The notes: generated by a model from the letters alone, not told the origin. A stretch of 64,000 nt of DNA from Mycobacterium parmense (GCF_010730575.1 NZ_AP022614.1:1550001-1614000); one strand, 5' to 3'. Shown: positions 7,818 to 19,181, numbered from the stretch's first letter. Numbers and translations: made by a program.

Positions 7818-8281
7818 GTGTTTCCCCACAAGCTGTTAACGCGACGTTGGTCTTTGCTTGCCTGAGAGGCTAGATCGCCGTCGTCGTCCCTCGCGTCGCC
7901 TCGACGAGGCCGGCGGGGCCTGGCCACGGCGCTCGATCGGGCGCCTCCCGGGGAGGTCGGCCGCTGCTCGCCGGTCGATCGTGCCGCCGCCGCAGCGGCG
8001 CTCACCTGCAGCAATGCGCCCACAGGGCGCCGGCGAACGGTTGTCGCCGACGCCGCGGCGGGCTCGATCGGCAGGCGCGTGGGCGTGGGCGTCGAAGACG
8101 GTCCGGGTAAAAATCCGGCCGCAGATAAAGTCGCGACGGCTTCGCTGGGCGGCCCCTGGGAAAGCGTCGGCGCGGCTTCCTGCGCGATTGCCTGCGGCGG
8201 CCCTTTGCCGGGGCGCGGGGCGGCCCGTCGTTCCCTTCTGCAGTGACCCATCCGGCGGGCGAAACCACCGGAGACGGCAAA
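7818..8281. other. Long leader between PPE genes
   Basis: No supported gene in about 460 bases. It lies after a terminator on the minus strand and so should contain the promoter of the downstream PPE genes, but I could not pick a convincing -10/-35 pair. Confidence 0.4.
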
Positions 8282-8321
8282 ACGCACCGCGCTGGGTGTC
8301 GAGCTACCCAGCGCGGTGCGT
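8282..8321 (-). terminator. Intrinsic terminator after the PPE26-like gene
   Basis: A perfect 16-bp stem (arms 8282-8297 and 8306-8321, left arm ACGCACCGCGCTGGGT) with an 8-base loop is followed on the minus strand by TTT. It lies 54 bases beyond the PPE stop, in the classical position for a terminator, and would separate the PPE25-PE18-PPE26 transcript from the PPE genes downstream. Confidence 0.75.
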
Positions 8322-8374
8322 GATGTTCAGATGGTGGGCCGACCGGGGTCGGTCAGCCCGCCACGGGGCTGCGG

Positions 8375-9586
8375 TTAGCCGCCCAGCGGGGGCCGCGCCA
8401 TGACGGTCGGGCGGAACCCGTATCGGGGGCCGGCGCCGCCGGCGCCCCCGGAGCCCACCCCTGCCAGCGGCATGCCGCCGAGCAGGTTCCCCGGGCCGCC
8501 CGCGGCCTCGGGGGCCGCGCTGACGGTGCTCACCAACTGCGGGGCGTGTCCGATCGCCGGGGCGGTGGTGCCTGCCCACGACACCGGCACCGAGAGCTTG
8601 CCGATCGAGCTGGCGCCGCCCACCGAGGCCGCCACGTGGGCCGCACCGCCACCGAGCAGGCCGCCGAGACCGGGCAGACCCTTGGGCACTGCGGCGGCGG
8701 CAGGCGCGGCCGCCCCGCCGATCCAACCCAGCGTCTTGGAGATCTGCACACCGAAGTTACCCATACCAACGCTGAAGTAGGGCAGACCCTCGGTGTTGTA
8801 GAAGAAGCTGGCGTAGTTGGAGTAGCCGCTGAGGAACGTGCCCAGGTTGGTGGGCAGCACGGTCTGGCCGCTGATCAAGAACCACAACTCGGTCAGCGCC
8901 GAGGTGGGCGTGGCGCTGGCGCCGGTGATCGGGTTCGCGACGCTGGTCAGCGAGTTGGTGATTTCGGTTTGCAGGTTGCTGATCCAGCTCTGGATCGAGG
9001 CCGCCGGGGTGGCGGCCGCGGCGTTGGTCGCGGCGGTCTGGGTGGCCGTGGCCGTCGGGCTGGCGATGTTGGGCGCGCTCTGCAGGGTGGACACCTGCGA
9101 GGCCGCGGAGGACTGCCCCGCGTAGCTGTACATCGCACCGGCGCTCTGCGCCCAGAACTCGGAGTACTGGGCTTCCAGTTGCGCGATGATCCCGTTGTTC
9201 TGGCCCAACACGTTGGTCGAGACCGCTTGCGCCAGCGTGGCGCGGTTGGCCGCGATCAGCGGGGGCGGCGTCACCGAGGCCAGCGCGGTCTCATACGCCG
9301 CCGCGGCCGCCTGAGCCTGAGTGGCCGCCTCTTCGGCCTGGGCGGCCGTGGTGCTCATCCACGTCACGTACGGCTGCACCGCGGCGGCCATTGCCGCCGA
9401 CGCCGGCCCCATCCACTCCTCGCTGGACAACGTGGTCACCACTTTGTCGTAGGCCACCGCGGCCGAATTCAGCTCGGCGGCAATCCCGTTCCACGCCGAT
9501 GCCGCCGTCATCAACGACGCCGAACCCGGGCCGGCATACAACCGCCCGGAGTTGATCTCCGGCGGTAACGCACCAAAATCAATCAC
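8375..9586 (-). CDS. PPE family protein, SVP subgroup, PPE26-like
   Basis: The 403-residue protein starts [19 protein letters not shown], has the EEWMG turn of the PPE domain and the GKLSVPVSW motif of the SVP subgroup. It starts only 10 bases after the PE18-like stop, the classic PE-PPE pair arrangement, so the two are co-translated and probably secreted together through ESX-5 with EspG5. By position it corresponds to PPE26 (Rv1789). The C-terminal tail GFRPTVMARPPLGG resembles that of the PPE27-like protein. A terminator follows. Confidence 0.92.
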   Translation of the reverse strand: MIDFGALPPEINSGRLYAGPGSASLMTAASAWNGIAAELNSAAVAYDKVVTTLSSEEWMGPASAAMAAAVQPYVTWMSTTAAQAEEAATQAQAAAAAYETALASVTPPPLIAANRATLAQAVSTNVLGQNNGIIAQLEAQYSEFWAQSAGAMYSYAGQSSAASQVSTLQSAPNIASPTATATQTAATNAAAATPAASIQSWISNLQTEITNSLTSVANPITGASATPTSALTELWFLISGQTVLPTNLGTFLSGYSNYASFFYNTEGLPYFSVGMGNFGVQISKTLGWIGGAAAPAAAAVPKGLPGLGGLLGGGAAHVAASVGGASSIGKLSVPVSWAGTTAPAIGHAPQLVSTVSAAPEAAGGPGNLLGGMPLAGVGSGGAGGAGPRYGFRPTVMARPPLGG

Positions 9587-9596
9587 TGTTGACTCC

Positions 9597-9896
9597 TTAG
9601 CCAGCCGCGGCCGCGTTGGCCGCCTCGGTCGCCGCGTACGACCCCGAACTCATGCTCAGGGTGTTGACAAACTGCTCGTGAATCGCCGCCGCCTGCGCGC
9701 TGACGGCCTGGTACATCTGGGCGTGCGCGGCGAACTGCGCCGCGGTCAGCGCCGACACCTCGTCGGCAGCCGCCGGCACCACCCCGGTGGTCGGGGCCGC
9801 CGCCGCCGCGTTCTGGGCGCTCAGCGTCGAGCCGATACCCTGCAACGCACCCGCCGCAGCCGCCAACGCCTCGGGCTGCGTAGTTACGAACGACAT
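9597..9896 (-). CDS. PE protein, PE18-like
   Basis: This 99-residue PE-only protein begins MSFVTTQPEALAAAAG and ends with YAATEAANAAAAG, containing the YxxxE secretion motif. It is about 96% identical in protein to the PE19-like protein at 4215-4514 (differences near residues 17, 70, 75 and 81) but has many synonymous changes. It forms the PE half of a pair with the PPE at 8375-9586. A GGAGG sequence precedes the ATG. Confidence 0.93.
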   Translation of the reverse strand: MSFVTTQPEALAAAAGALQGIGSTLSAQNAAAAAPTTGVVPAAADEVSALTAAQFAAHAQMYQAVSAQAAAIHEQFVNTLSMSSGSYAATEAANAAAAG

Positions 9897-10026
9897 CTAA
9901 GTTCCTCCCTCAACTCTCGGGCCGATGGCTTTCAGAAGATCTTTGCTGTGTGAAGATCGCTTCAGACATGACTTGCTGGTGAGACTAATTTGTTACGGCC
10001 GGGGCGCGCCTCCTTGAACGCCGACT

Positions 10027-10053
10027 GTTCACTACTGGACAACTGTTGTTCAT
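10027..10053. promoter_or_regulatory. Two GTTCAY sites 21 bp apart upstream of PE18
   Basis: GTTCAC starts at 10027 and GTTCAT at 10048, exactly 21 bases apart, with GACAAC in between as in the array upstream of PPE25. The same period and half-sites at two promoters of one locus suggest a common regulator, possibly RegX3. The site lies about 130 bases upstream of the PE18-like ATG. Confidence 0.45.
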
Positions 10054-10077
10054 CTCCCGCGAAGGTGGGCGACCGGT

Positions 10078-11349
10078 TCAGCCGGCCGACGGTGGGCGCG
10101 TCAGCACGCTGTAGCGGAACCCGTATTTGTTGGTGTAGCCGTAGCCGGCGGTGCGCCGGCCCGCCGCGCCGGGCGGCATGCCCCGAAGCAGTGCGTTGCC
10201 GGGCTGGGCAACGGTCCCCGAGGTGCCGCTCGTGGCGCCGGACACCGGGGCGCCCTCCTCCATCGTGGCGCTCGCGAGAGTCGCCTGCGTGGTCGGCGAC
10301 GACCAGCTCTCCGGTACCGACAGCATCCCGACCTTGCCGGCGCCGCCCGCGCTGACTTCCACCGACCCGGCGGTGTGGGCGCCCACACCGCCCAGGCTGC
10401 CCAGGTGCAGACCGGCGAACTGCGGTGTGGGGAACCAGGCACCACCCACACCGGCAGTCGTACCACCGGGACCGGTTGTCAACTGCTGCCCGATGCCGTA
10501 CCCGAAGTTTCCGATACCCACCCCGAAGTACGCCTGCAGGGTCTGCTTGATCACCGCGGTGTACATGGTGGTGTTGATGCCCAGGTAGTTGTTGGTCGGG
10601 GTCGGCAACCCGTACATCAGGAAGTCGTTGAACTGCTGCTGGATCACATTCCACGGCCATGTCGACTCGATGCCGGCGATCAGCTGTTGCGGCGAGGTGG
10701 GCAGCGTGTAAGCGGCCGGTACCAGCTGCGAGGCGGTACTGGCCACGTTCTGCGCGATGTTGCCGGTCGGCTGGGCCGTCGCCTGAGACATCGAGGCGAA
10801 CTGCGCGGACTGTCCGTCCGGGGTGGTGGTGTTGGGCGGCGCGGTGATCCGCGGCACCTGTGCGGCGGCCGCCGACGAGGCGGCGTACCCGTACATCGCC
10901 ACCGCATCCTGAGCCCACATCTCGGCGTACTGGGCCTCCGTGGCCGCGATCGCCGGGAAGTTCTGCCCGAAGAAATTGGTCGCGATCAGCGTCATCAGCA
11001 ACACCCGATTGGCCGCGATCACCGGCGGCGGAACCGTCATCGCGAACGCCGCCTCGAACGCCGCCGCCGCCGCCCGGGCCTGGCCCGCCGTCTGCTCGGC
11101 CTGGCCCGCCAGATTACTCATCCAGCTCAAGTACGGGACCACTGCGGACACCATCGCCGCCGACGTGGGCCCCACCCAGGGCCCGTTGGTCAACTCGTCG
11201 ATCACCGAGGTATAGCCGGAAGTCGCCGTGCCCAATTCCGCCGCCAACTCATCCCAAGCGGACGCGGCAACCATCATGGGCTCCGAACCCGGCCCGGTGT
11301 ACATGCGACCGGAATTGATTTCGGGCGGTAACGCGCCGAAGTCGAACAC
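10078..11349 (-). CDS. PPE family protein, SVP subgroup, PPE25-like
   Basis: The 423-residue protein starts [19 protein letters not shown], has the PWVG turn of the PPE domain and the GMLSVPESW motif of the SVP subgroup, with a tail [12 protein letters not shown]. It is first in the PE-PPE string after the ferredoxin, the place of PPE25 (Rv1787). A GAGGAGGACAC sequence precedes the ATG. Its long upstream region (about 490 bases) and phased repeats point to a promoter of its own that also drives PE18 and PPE26. Confidence 0.9.
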   Translation of the reverse strand: MFDFGALPPEINSGRMYTGPGSEPMMVAASAWDELAAELGTATSGYTSVIDELTNGPWVGPTSAAMVSAVVPYLSWMSNLAGQAEQTAGQARAAAAAFEAAFAMTVPPPVIAANRVLLMTLIATNFFGQNFPAIAATEAQYAEMWAQDAVAMYGYAASSAAAAQVPRITAPPNTTTPDGQSAQFASMSQATAQPTGNIAQNVASTASQLVPAAYTLPTSPQQLIAGIESTWPWNVIQQQFNDFLMYGLPTPTNNYLGINTTMYTAVIKQTLQAYFGVGIGNFGYGIGQQLTTGPGGTTAGVGGAWFPTPQFAGLHLGSLGGVGAHTAGSVEVSAGGAGKVGMLSVPESWSSPTTQATLASATMEEGAPVSGATSGTSGTVAQPGNALLRGMPPGAAGRRTAGYGYTNKYGFRYSVLTRPPSAG

Positions 11350-11692
11350 CGTGTCCTCCTCAGTCGGCCGTGATCGCGCCGGCGATCACGGCTTCATCAA
11401 TTCCTGGCGGCTGCGGTCAACAACCCGTCGTCAACGACCACTGCCTCTGGGCTCCGTTGCCCCACCGAATGTCCCTACCGATTCAGACCTACCGATCAGC
11501 AAACTACGCCGCGCTGGCTGCCCGTGGCCCGGGACGGGGAGGCGAACGCTAGCTGAATACTTGCTATGCCAACAGGATTCCACGGATCTCAGGTCACGCG
11601 CGACATCCATGATCTGCCCCGTTCAGCCCACTGTCAGCAACCGAGCGACAGCCCAATTGTGCCTGCGCTGCCGCTCGCCAACGAGATTAACT
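11350..11692. other. Leader upstream of PPE25-like gene
   Basis: No supported gene. It separates PPE25 from the repeat array at 11693-11821 and probably holds the PPE25 transcription start; no clear -10/-35 pair was found. Confidence 0.4.
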
Positions 11693-11821
11693 GTTCATCA
11701 GGGGCACACCGAAGCGTGATTCCAACTGTTCACTGTCCGCCAACCAATGTTCACTCCCGGCCAATCTCCGTTCACCAGAGACAACCCGCTGTTCATCTCA
11801 GGTTTGTACAGCCGATGAACG
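11693..11821. promoter_or_regulatory. Phased GTTCAY repeat array between ferredoxin and PPE25
   Basis: GTTCAY occurs on the plus strand at 11693, 11728, 11749, 11770 and 11791, the last four exactly 21 bases apart, and as GATGAAC in the opposite sense at 11814-11820. Within each 21-base unit a second half GCCAAC/GCCAAT/ACAACC begins about 11 bases after GTTCAY, giving GTTCACY-N4-GCCAAC. This two-turn phasing is what an OmpR-type regulator array looks like; the half-site resembles the actinobacterial PHO box (GTTCACC). Regulation of the PPE25-PE18-PPE26 genes by RegX3 is an inference. Confidence 0.5.
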
Positions 11822-11836
11822 AAATCGCGCCCGCGT

Positions 11837-12076
<240 letters not shown>

Positions 12077-12229
12077 TCAGGCGATCGATAGGTAGATTAG
12101 TTCCTCGCGGCGGCCGGGAAAGCGCTCGCCCGCCCCGCCCGTTCACGCTAACCCCACGGCGTTCGCGCGTGATCAGATTGGTACGCCTCAAGCGCCCGTG
12201 CGATATTGGTGTGCCGCCACCACCCGTGA

Positions 12230-13433
<1,204 letters not shown>

Positions 13434-13435
<2 letters not shown>

Positions 13436-13475
13436 GCCGGGGCCGACCGGGTCTGTACCCGGCCGGCCCCGGCTC
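13434..13475. terminator. Bidirectional hairpin between cyp143 and eccC5
   Basis: A 19-bp stem with one mismatch (13434-13452 against 13457-13475, loop CTGT) begins at the cyp143 stop codon and ends 22 bases from the eccC5 stop. Its position between convergent genes makes it a likely terminator for both. Confidence 0.65.
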
Positions 13476-13497
13476 GACGCCGGATCGGTGCCGACGG

Positions 13498-16400
13498 CTA
13501 CTTGCGGACGTCGGTAGCGGCCACCTGGACGAACACGCCGGTGTCCTCGGCCATGAGCAGGCCTCGACCGCGGGGCAGCGGACCGCCCTTCATCTTGCCG
13601 CGGATGAAGCCCTCGTCGGGGTCGGCGTCCATGACCAGCAGTGGCGCGTTTGCCTGGTGCAGAGCGCGCAGCATCGGGTCGCTGCCCGCCGACGACCAAC
13701 CACCGAACGTTCGCGTCACGATCACGTGCAGGCCCACGTCCGCGGCCCTGGTCACCCACGGGGCGGCCTTGTGCAGCGGCGAATCGAAACCGGTTGGCAG
13801 CTGCTGGATGTCGTCGACGATCAGGAAGATCTCCGGGCCGCTCCACCACGAGTGCGACAGCAACTCCTCGGCGGACAGTCCCGGCGGCGGTTCGCGCCCG
13901 GCCAGGGCCGCCGCGAGCTCGCCCATCATCGCGTTGACGCCGTCGAGGTTGTAGGCGAACTTCTCGACGTACTCCGAGCCCAGCGTGGTCAGCAGTTGAC
14001 GACGCGGGTCCACCAGCCAGATCTGGGCCGAGGGCTGCGACGTCTGCGGCGCGCTGGAACCGCCCGGCGCGTACAGCCGGCCGATCTCGGACATGATCGT
14101 GGCCAGCGTCGTGGTGCGCCCACATTCGCGACGGCCCGTCACCATCAGGTGAGCGTTCTCCGCGAAGTTGAGGTACACCGGCTGCAGGTCCAGCTCGGAG
14201 ATGGCCCACGCGATGCCACCCGCACCGACACCCTGGCGGGTGTCGCGGGCGGCCAGCTCGCGCAGCTGCTCCACGCCGAACCGCGCGGGCAGCCGGCGCA
14301 CCGGCGGCGCCTGGCCGCTCGTCAGCCTGCTGACCGCTTCGACGATGCTGTCGGACTCGAAGACGTTGTCGGCGGTGGTCGCCAGCGCCGGCCGGGCGAC
14401 CAACGTGTGCAGACCCGACTGCGGGTCGGCGTCGAGGCGGACGTAGTTGACCGCGACCATGCCCCGGCCCGGCTTGACCGGAACCTCCTTGGCGAACCGG
14501 GAGCGCACCAGCTTGGCGTCCTCGACGGCGGCCAGCCGCAGCTCGACTCGGGAGCCGAACCCGCTGCGCACCGGTGGCCGCAGCTCGGACTCGCGGTCGG
14601 CGGTGACGATCACGTGCACACCGAACGAGGGCCCCTGGTTGATGATCTGGTTGACCTGCTCGATGAGGACCTCGTTCTCCTCGGCCAGCGCCCGGTAGTT
14701 GTCGATCACCAGGTACACGTCGCCGAACACGTCGGGCACCGGACCCGGCTCGCCGCCGAACTTGCGGCGCCGGAACACCTCCATCGAGGCGATCCCGTAC
14801 TCGAGGAACGTGCGCTTGCGGTCGCGCACCAGCGCCAGCAGTTCGGCCACCGTACGGCGGACGCCGTAGGGGTCCGTCGGGCCGACGACCTCACCGACGT
14901 GCGGCAGGCGCGCGACCGTGGTCAGCGCCGTGCTGCTGTAGGCCAGGCAGTAGAACTGCACCTGCTCGGGCGTGTGGGTCATTGCCGCCGAGCAGATCAG
15001 CGTCTGCAGGGCCGTCGTCTTGCCCGAACCGCCGGCGCCCAGGATCAGGACGTTGGCGCCGGGACCGGACGTGTCGACCGTCCACGGCGGCTGGTCGTGC
15101 TTGAACGGCCGGTCGATGATCCCGAGCGGGAACACCAGATCCTTGGCCGTCCCGTAGTCCTGCTGCCAGGGGTGCCCGAGGAACCGGTTGACCAGCTCGT
15201 CGATCGCGACGGGCTGGCTCAGCGGCGGCTGCCACAAGCGGTACGGCTCGAAGTCGATCTTGCGGAGCTGATCGATGATCACCGTGCCGACCTTCGGGAC
15301 CCGGATCCCCTCGTTGTCGTCCTCATCGGCTGCCGGTCCGTCGAGGCCGAGCGCCTCCCCGTTGCCGTTGGCGTGCAGCGCCGGAGTCTGAACGTCCGGA
15401 CCGCCCACGCTGACCTCCAGCGGGGTGAAGAAGTTGGTGAACAACTGCGGGCGCACGTAGTCGATGCTGTGGATCAGCGCCGGCAGCTCCTCGCCGTCGG
15501 CGGTGATGCCGCGCGGAATGTAGTCGCGCCACAGGAACTCGGCCTGGAACCGGATGATGTCCTCCAGGCTCTTCCGGAAATAGCCCAGACCGGCCTGTGC
15601 GGGCAGGTTCACCGCGTTCGGTACGCCGGCCGCCTGGGCCGCACCGGCGGTGCGGGCCTTCAGCACCAACCGGTAACCCATGTTCTCCATGAGCTTTTCG
15701 GCGCGGCTCTCGATGGTCTGCGACGCCATCATCAGGTGGATCCAGTAGGCACGGCCCTGACGGCCGATCGAGTCGAGCACGTCGACCGCCGTGGGCATGA
15801 TGCGGAACCACTCGTAGAACTCGTCGATGACCACCACGAGCATCGGCAGCGGGGCCATGTCCTGGCCGCGCGCCCGCATCCTGGACCGGACCGAGTTGTA
15901 CTCCTTGGCGTCGTCGACACCGGCGCTGTCGCAGATCGCCTTGCGGCGGGCGATCTCGCCCCACAGCGCGTCCAGGAAGCGCTCCATCAGCGCCTGGTCC
16001 TCTTCCAGGTCGGTGATGATGCGGGACACGTGCGGCACCCCGGCGAACGGCTTGACGGCCGAACCACCCTTGAGGTCGGCGAGGACGAACTGCAGCTCCT
16101 CCGGCGGGTGACCGAGCATCAGCGACTCGATCACGGTCCGCACCAGGGTCGACTTACCCGAACCGGTGGTTCCCGACATGACGCCGTGCGGGCCGTCGCC
16201 GCCCTCGTCGAGGGACTTCATGTCCAAAAACAGCAGTTCCCCGTTGTCGGAGCGGTTGCCGAAGGGCGCCCGCAGCCGCGAGCGACCCATCGTGTCGGTG
16301 CGGTTGCCCCACAGCGTCTTGAAGTCGATGTCCGCGGGGTCGTCGATCCCGTAGTAGGCCATGATGTCGCGGGCCCCGATGTGGGCGACCCGCTGGCCGA

Positions 16401-17667
16401 TCTCCTCGTAGGCCTCGGCGAGCCGCCAGCGCGCCAGCTTCTGCGCGAACTCCTCGGACTCCGCGACGCTGAGCTCGTCGGTGAGGGCGAAGAACCACGG
16501 GTTCTCGTCGATCACCATCCAGGTGTCGCGGTCGCGCGGCAGCGCCTCGATCACGCCCCGTTCGTCGAAGTGCAGCGTCCGCTCGGGGACCGACGACCAC
16601 ATCGACGAGCCGGTCAGGTCGAAGAACGTCACTCCGTCGATGCCCTCGGCGCTGATCACGTACTCCCACTGCGGGTCGACGACGTCGGCGATGATCAGCG
16701 TGTGCGGTGTCGGGGTCTGCGCCGACGAGCTGGCATGCCGCGGGGTGAAAGACCCACGGCCGGCGAACAATTCGGCCTGCTCCGCGGCGAATTCACGGAC
16801 CGAGCTGTAAACCATCCGGGCGTTGCCCGCCGCGTCCTGGCGCCGCGGGTCGCCGAAGTGGGGCAGCCATTTGACCCAGTCCCACTCCTCCAGATTGGAA
16901 CTGACCACGATCATCTGCACGTGGTCGGGCCCGTGGGAGAACGCCAGCTGGCAGACGATGGCCCGCATCAGGCCCAGCACCTGCTCGCGGTCGCCCAGCA
17001 GCGAGTACCAGGGCTCCACCAGCAGGGAGATCATCTTGGGCAGGTTGTACACGACGCTCTGGTAGCGCCCGAACTCCTGAAGCGCCTTACCGGTCACCGG
17101 CTCCAGCTCGATGTCGGTCGGCATGTTCTGGGGCTCACCCCAGGTCACCTCGGGCCGCGTCATCCCCACGCCGACCCTGACCACACCGAAGTTGAGGTCC
17201 TTGCCGTCGGGCTTGCGCTCCCACATCCGCGGGGACCCGACGGCGGCCGCCAGCGTGGTGGGCGCCGGGTGGAACCACCGGTAGTTGGCGTCCATGCTGT
17301 CGGCCGACTCGTGGGCGGTCTCGCGCAGCATGTCGAGCATCAGCATGAACTGGGCGCGCATCGCGTCCAGCTTGGGCCGGCTCATCTGCTGCTGGCCGCC
17401 GAACCGGCCGCCGAACATCATCATCGCGACGCCACCGATCATGAAGATCGGGAAGATCGCACCGGCGCCACCGAACACGTGCGAGCCGCTGGCGAAGGTC
17501 ATCGACACCATGCCGATCAGCAGGCCGACGACCAGGACGCCGACGACCACCAGCCACCACGGCTTGCCCTCGGGCGGCGGGATGCTCAGGGGTGTCGGGA
17601 GGACGATGTTCTCCGGCTTGATTACCGGCGGCTTTTCCGGCGTCGGCCGGGCGAATCCACGTTTCAC
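13498..17667 (-). CDS. eccC5: EccC5, FtsK/SpoIIIE-type ATPase of ESX-5
   Basis: The 1389-residue motor protein begins with two membrane helices (about residues 37-90) and then three FtsK-like ATPase domains. The first has a full Walker A (GTTGSGKST, Lys505), the second GAGGSGKTT (Lys883), and the third GRRECGRTT with Arg1184 in place of the lysine, so the third is probably a substrate-binding rather than hydrolysing domain. EccC recognises the YxxxD/E signals of Esx and PE substrates. The start is a GTG at 17667 that overlaps the eccB5 stop (GTGA); upstream in-frame codons fall inside eccB5. The gene is one intact frame. Confidence 0.96.
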   Translation of the reverse strand: MKRGFARPTPEKPPVIKPENIVLPTPLSIPPPEGKPWWLVVVGVLVVGLLIGMVSMTFASGSHVFGGAGAIFPIFMIGGVAMMMFGGRFGGQQQMSRPKLDAMRAQFMLMLDMLRETAHESADSMDANYRWFHPAPTTLAAAVGSPRMWERKPDGKDLNFGVVRVGVGMTRPEVTWGEPQNMPTDIELEPVTGKALQEFGRYQSVVYNLPKMISLLVEPWYSLLGDREQVLGLMRAIVCQLAFSHGPDHVQMIVVSSNLEEWDWVKWLPHFGDPRRQDAAGNARMVYSSVREFAAEQAELFAGRGSFTPRHASSSAQTPTPHTLIIADVVDPQWEYVISAEGIDGVTFFDLTGSSMWSSVPERTLHFDERGVIEALPRDRDTWMVIDENPWFFALTDELSVAESEEFAQKLARWRLAEAYEEIGQRVAHIGARDIMAYYGIDDPADIDFKTLWGNRTDTMGRSRLRAPFGNRSDNGELLFLDMKSLDEGGDGPHGVMSGTTGSGKSTLVRTVIESLMLGHPPEELQFVLADLKGGSAVKPFAGVPHVSRIITDLEEDQALMERFLDALWGEIARRKAICDSAGVDDAKEYNSVRSRMRARGQDMAPLPMLVVVIDEFYEWFRIMPTAVDVLDSIGRQGRAYWIHLMMASQTIESRAEKLMENMGYRLVLKARTAGAAQAAGVPNAVNLPAQAGLGYFRKSLEDIIRFQAEFLWRDYIPRGITADGEELPALIHSIDYVRPQLFTNFFTPLEVSVGGPDVQTPALHANGNGEALGLDGPAADEDDNEGIRVPKVGTVIIDQLRKIDFEPYRLWQPPLSQPVAIDELVNRFLGHPWQQDYGTAKDLVFPLGIIDRPFKHDQPPWTVDTSGPGANVLILGAGGSGKTTALQTLICSAAMTHTPEQVQFYCLAYSSTALTTVARLPHVGEVVGPTDPYGVRRTVAELLALVRDRKRTFLEYGIASMEVFRRRKFGGEPGPVPDVFGDVYLVIDNYRALAEENEVLIEQVNQIINQGPSFGVHVIVTADRESELRPPVRSGFGSRVELRLAAVEDAKLVRSRFAKEVPVKPGRGMVAVNYVRLDADPQSGLHTLVARPALATTADNVFESDSIVEAVSRLTSGQAPPVRRLPARFGVEQLRELAARDTRQGVGAGGIAWAISELDLQPVYLNFAENAHLMVTGRRECGRTTTLATIMSEIGRLYAPGGSSAPQTSQPSAQIWLVDPRRQLLTTLGSEYVEKFAYNLDGVNAMMGELAAALAGREPPPGLSAEELLSHSWWSGPEIFLIVDDIQQLPTGFDSPLHKAAPWVTRAADVGLHVIVTRTFGGWSSAGSDPMLRALHQANAPLLVMDADPDEGFIRGKMKGGPLPRGRGLLMAEDTGVFVQVAATDVRK

Positions 17668-19181
17668 TTGGGTACCACCAACTCTGCAGGGGACATGTCC
17701 ATCGGTAGGGTGTCGTGCTCGACCAGCGCGTCCGCTCGCGACAGGGTCGGGCCTTGTGGGAGGAGCCGCAGCGCCACCCACGGCGCGAGGCTCGGGGTGT
17801 TCTTCAATCCCAGCGCCTCGCGCACGTCGCGGGTGTCGTCCACCCCGAAGCGGGCGCCCGCATCGGTGAGCCACCACAGCGATTCCGTCGTCTTGGCGCC
17901 GGGGTCGTTGCCCGTGACGGCGACGAAGTTCGCGTAGTCGGGCCCGAAGTACACCTGGTCGGCCTCCCTGCCGGTGGTGTCGGCCTTCACCAGCGAGACC
18001 ACCCGGCCCGTGTCCTTCTGCGCGATGGGCAGGGTCGGCCCGGAGATGACCTGAACGCGGGCGCGGTTCTCACCCGACGTCTTCTCCCACCACCAGCACG
18101 TCGCCGGGTTCTCGCGGATGTCCTCGACGTTCAACGGGTTGTCCGGATAGGAGGACAGATCCAGTTTGTTCACCACCGGCATCTTCGCCAACGCGGACGG
18201 CTCGACGGTCACCGGCTTGGTGTTGCCGGGGCCGGCGTTCTGCAGGATCTGGGCGACCAGCGGCGGGAGCGTCTGCACGCCGTCGGCCAGCACCAGCGAA
18301 TACTGTTGCGGCCCACTGATCTGCGGTGTGACGATCACGGTGCCGATCGGGCCCGGGGCCCCGGGGAAGGTGGCCGCGGCGCCGGCGTTCTGGATATCGG
18401 GCACGGTCAGCTCGGGTCCGACCGGCAGCGCGTCGAACAGGGCACGGCTCATCGGCTTGGCCATGCTGACCTGCTCCGGTGTCAGCCCCAGCGGCAGCAG
18501 CACCGACCGGTTCGTGGCGTCGATGCGCGAGCGGCGGCCCTGCCTGATCACCCAGGCGTCGCCGCCGTAGCTCAGGACCACGGCGTCGGACCCGTTGAGC
18601 ACCCGGCGGTGGCTGCTGAGGTCCGGGGTGCCGTCGATGACGGTCACCGTCACACCGGACGGCGACCCGGTCCCGGTCGAGCCGGCGACCGTGTCGCAGA
18701 CCAGCCAAGACGAGGAGGTCGGGCTCTTGGTGGCGAAGTTCGACGGAGCCCCGGGGATACCCACCAGCGGACCGCGAGCCATGCTCGCGATCTGGCTCGA
18801 GCGGACCAGGTGCGGGTTGTCCGGCCGCCCGGTGATCAGCCGCGCCGACGCGAGGTTGAGGGCGGGATAAAGCTTGTCACCGACACGGACGTACAGCGCG
18901 CCGGAGTCGCGGTCGGCGATGATCGGCGACTCGTTGATCTGGCCGGACGGGCTGATGAAAGACCACAGCAGGGCGCCCAGGCAGATCACCAGCGCCGCGG
19001 AGACCGACGCGATGACTGCCAGGTTCTGGCGCCGTCCCGGCTCGACCTCCATGCGGACACGCCAGCGCGTCAGCGCCATCGCGGTTCGCCGGGCGAGGAA
19101 CGAATACCCGGTCACCTGGGTCCGCGTAGTGAGCCCGAGGCCGTACCCCGACCCCCGCTGCCCGCGACTCTCTTCCGCCAC
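17664..19181 (-). CDS. eccB5: EccB5, ESX-5 membrane-complex component
   Basis: The 505-residue protein has a short cytosolic N-terminus (SGYGLGLTTRTQVTGYSFL), one membrane helix (about residues 55-77) and a large periplasmic domain with repeated EccB units and paired cysteines (LVCDTV and TCWWWEK). It matches recalled EccB5 sequence to the end (SPAELVVPK). EccB dimers bridge the ESX-5 protomers in the periplasm. The start is a GTG. It is the first gene of the locus here and is divergent from malQ; eccC5 follows with a 4-base overlap. Confidence 0.95.
   Translation of the reverse strand: MAEESRGQRGSGYGLGLTTRTQVTGYSFLARRTAMALTRWRVRMEVEPGRRQNLAVIASVSAALVICLGALLWSFISPSGQINESPIIADRDSGALYVRVGDKLYPALNLASARLITGRPDNPHLVRSSQIASMARGPLVGIPGAPSNFATKSPTSSSWLVCDTVAGSTGTGSPSGVTVTVIDGTPDLSSHRRVLNGSDAVVLSYGGDAWVIRQGRRSRIDATNRSVLLPLGLTPEQVSMAKPMSRALFDALPVGPELTVPDIQNAGAAATFPGAPGPIGTVIVTPQISGPQQYSLVLADGVQTLPPLVAQILQNAGPGNTKPVTVEPSALAKMPVVNKLDLSSYPDNPLNVEDIRENPATCWWWEKTSGENRARVQVISGPTLPIAQKDTGRVVSLVKADTTGREADQVYFGPDYANFVAVTGNDPGAKTTESLWWLTDAGARFGVDDTRDVREALGLKNTPSLAPWVALRLLPQGPTLSRADALVEHDTLPMDMSPAELVVPK

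Noticed and set aside
13498..17667. Split of eccC5 into two genes, as in an early M. tuberculosis annotation
   Set aside because: The frame is continuous here across all three ATPase domains.
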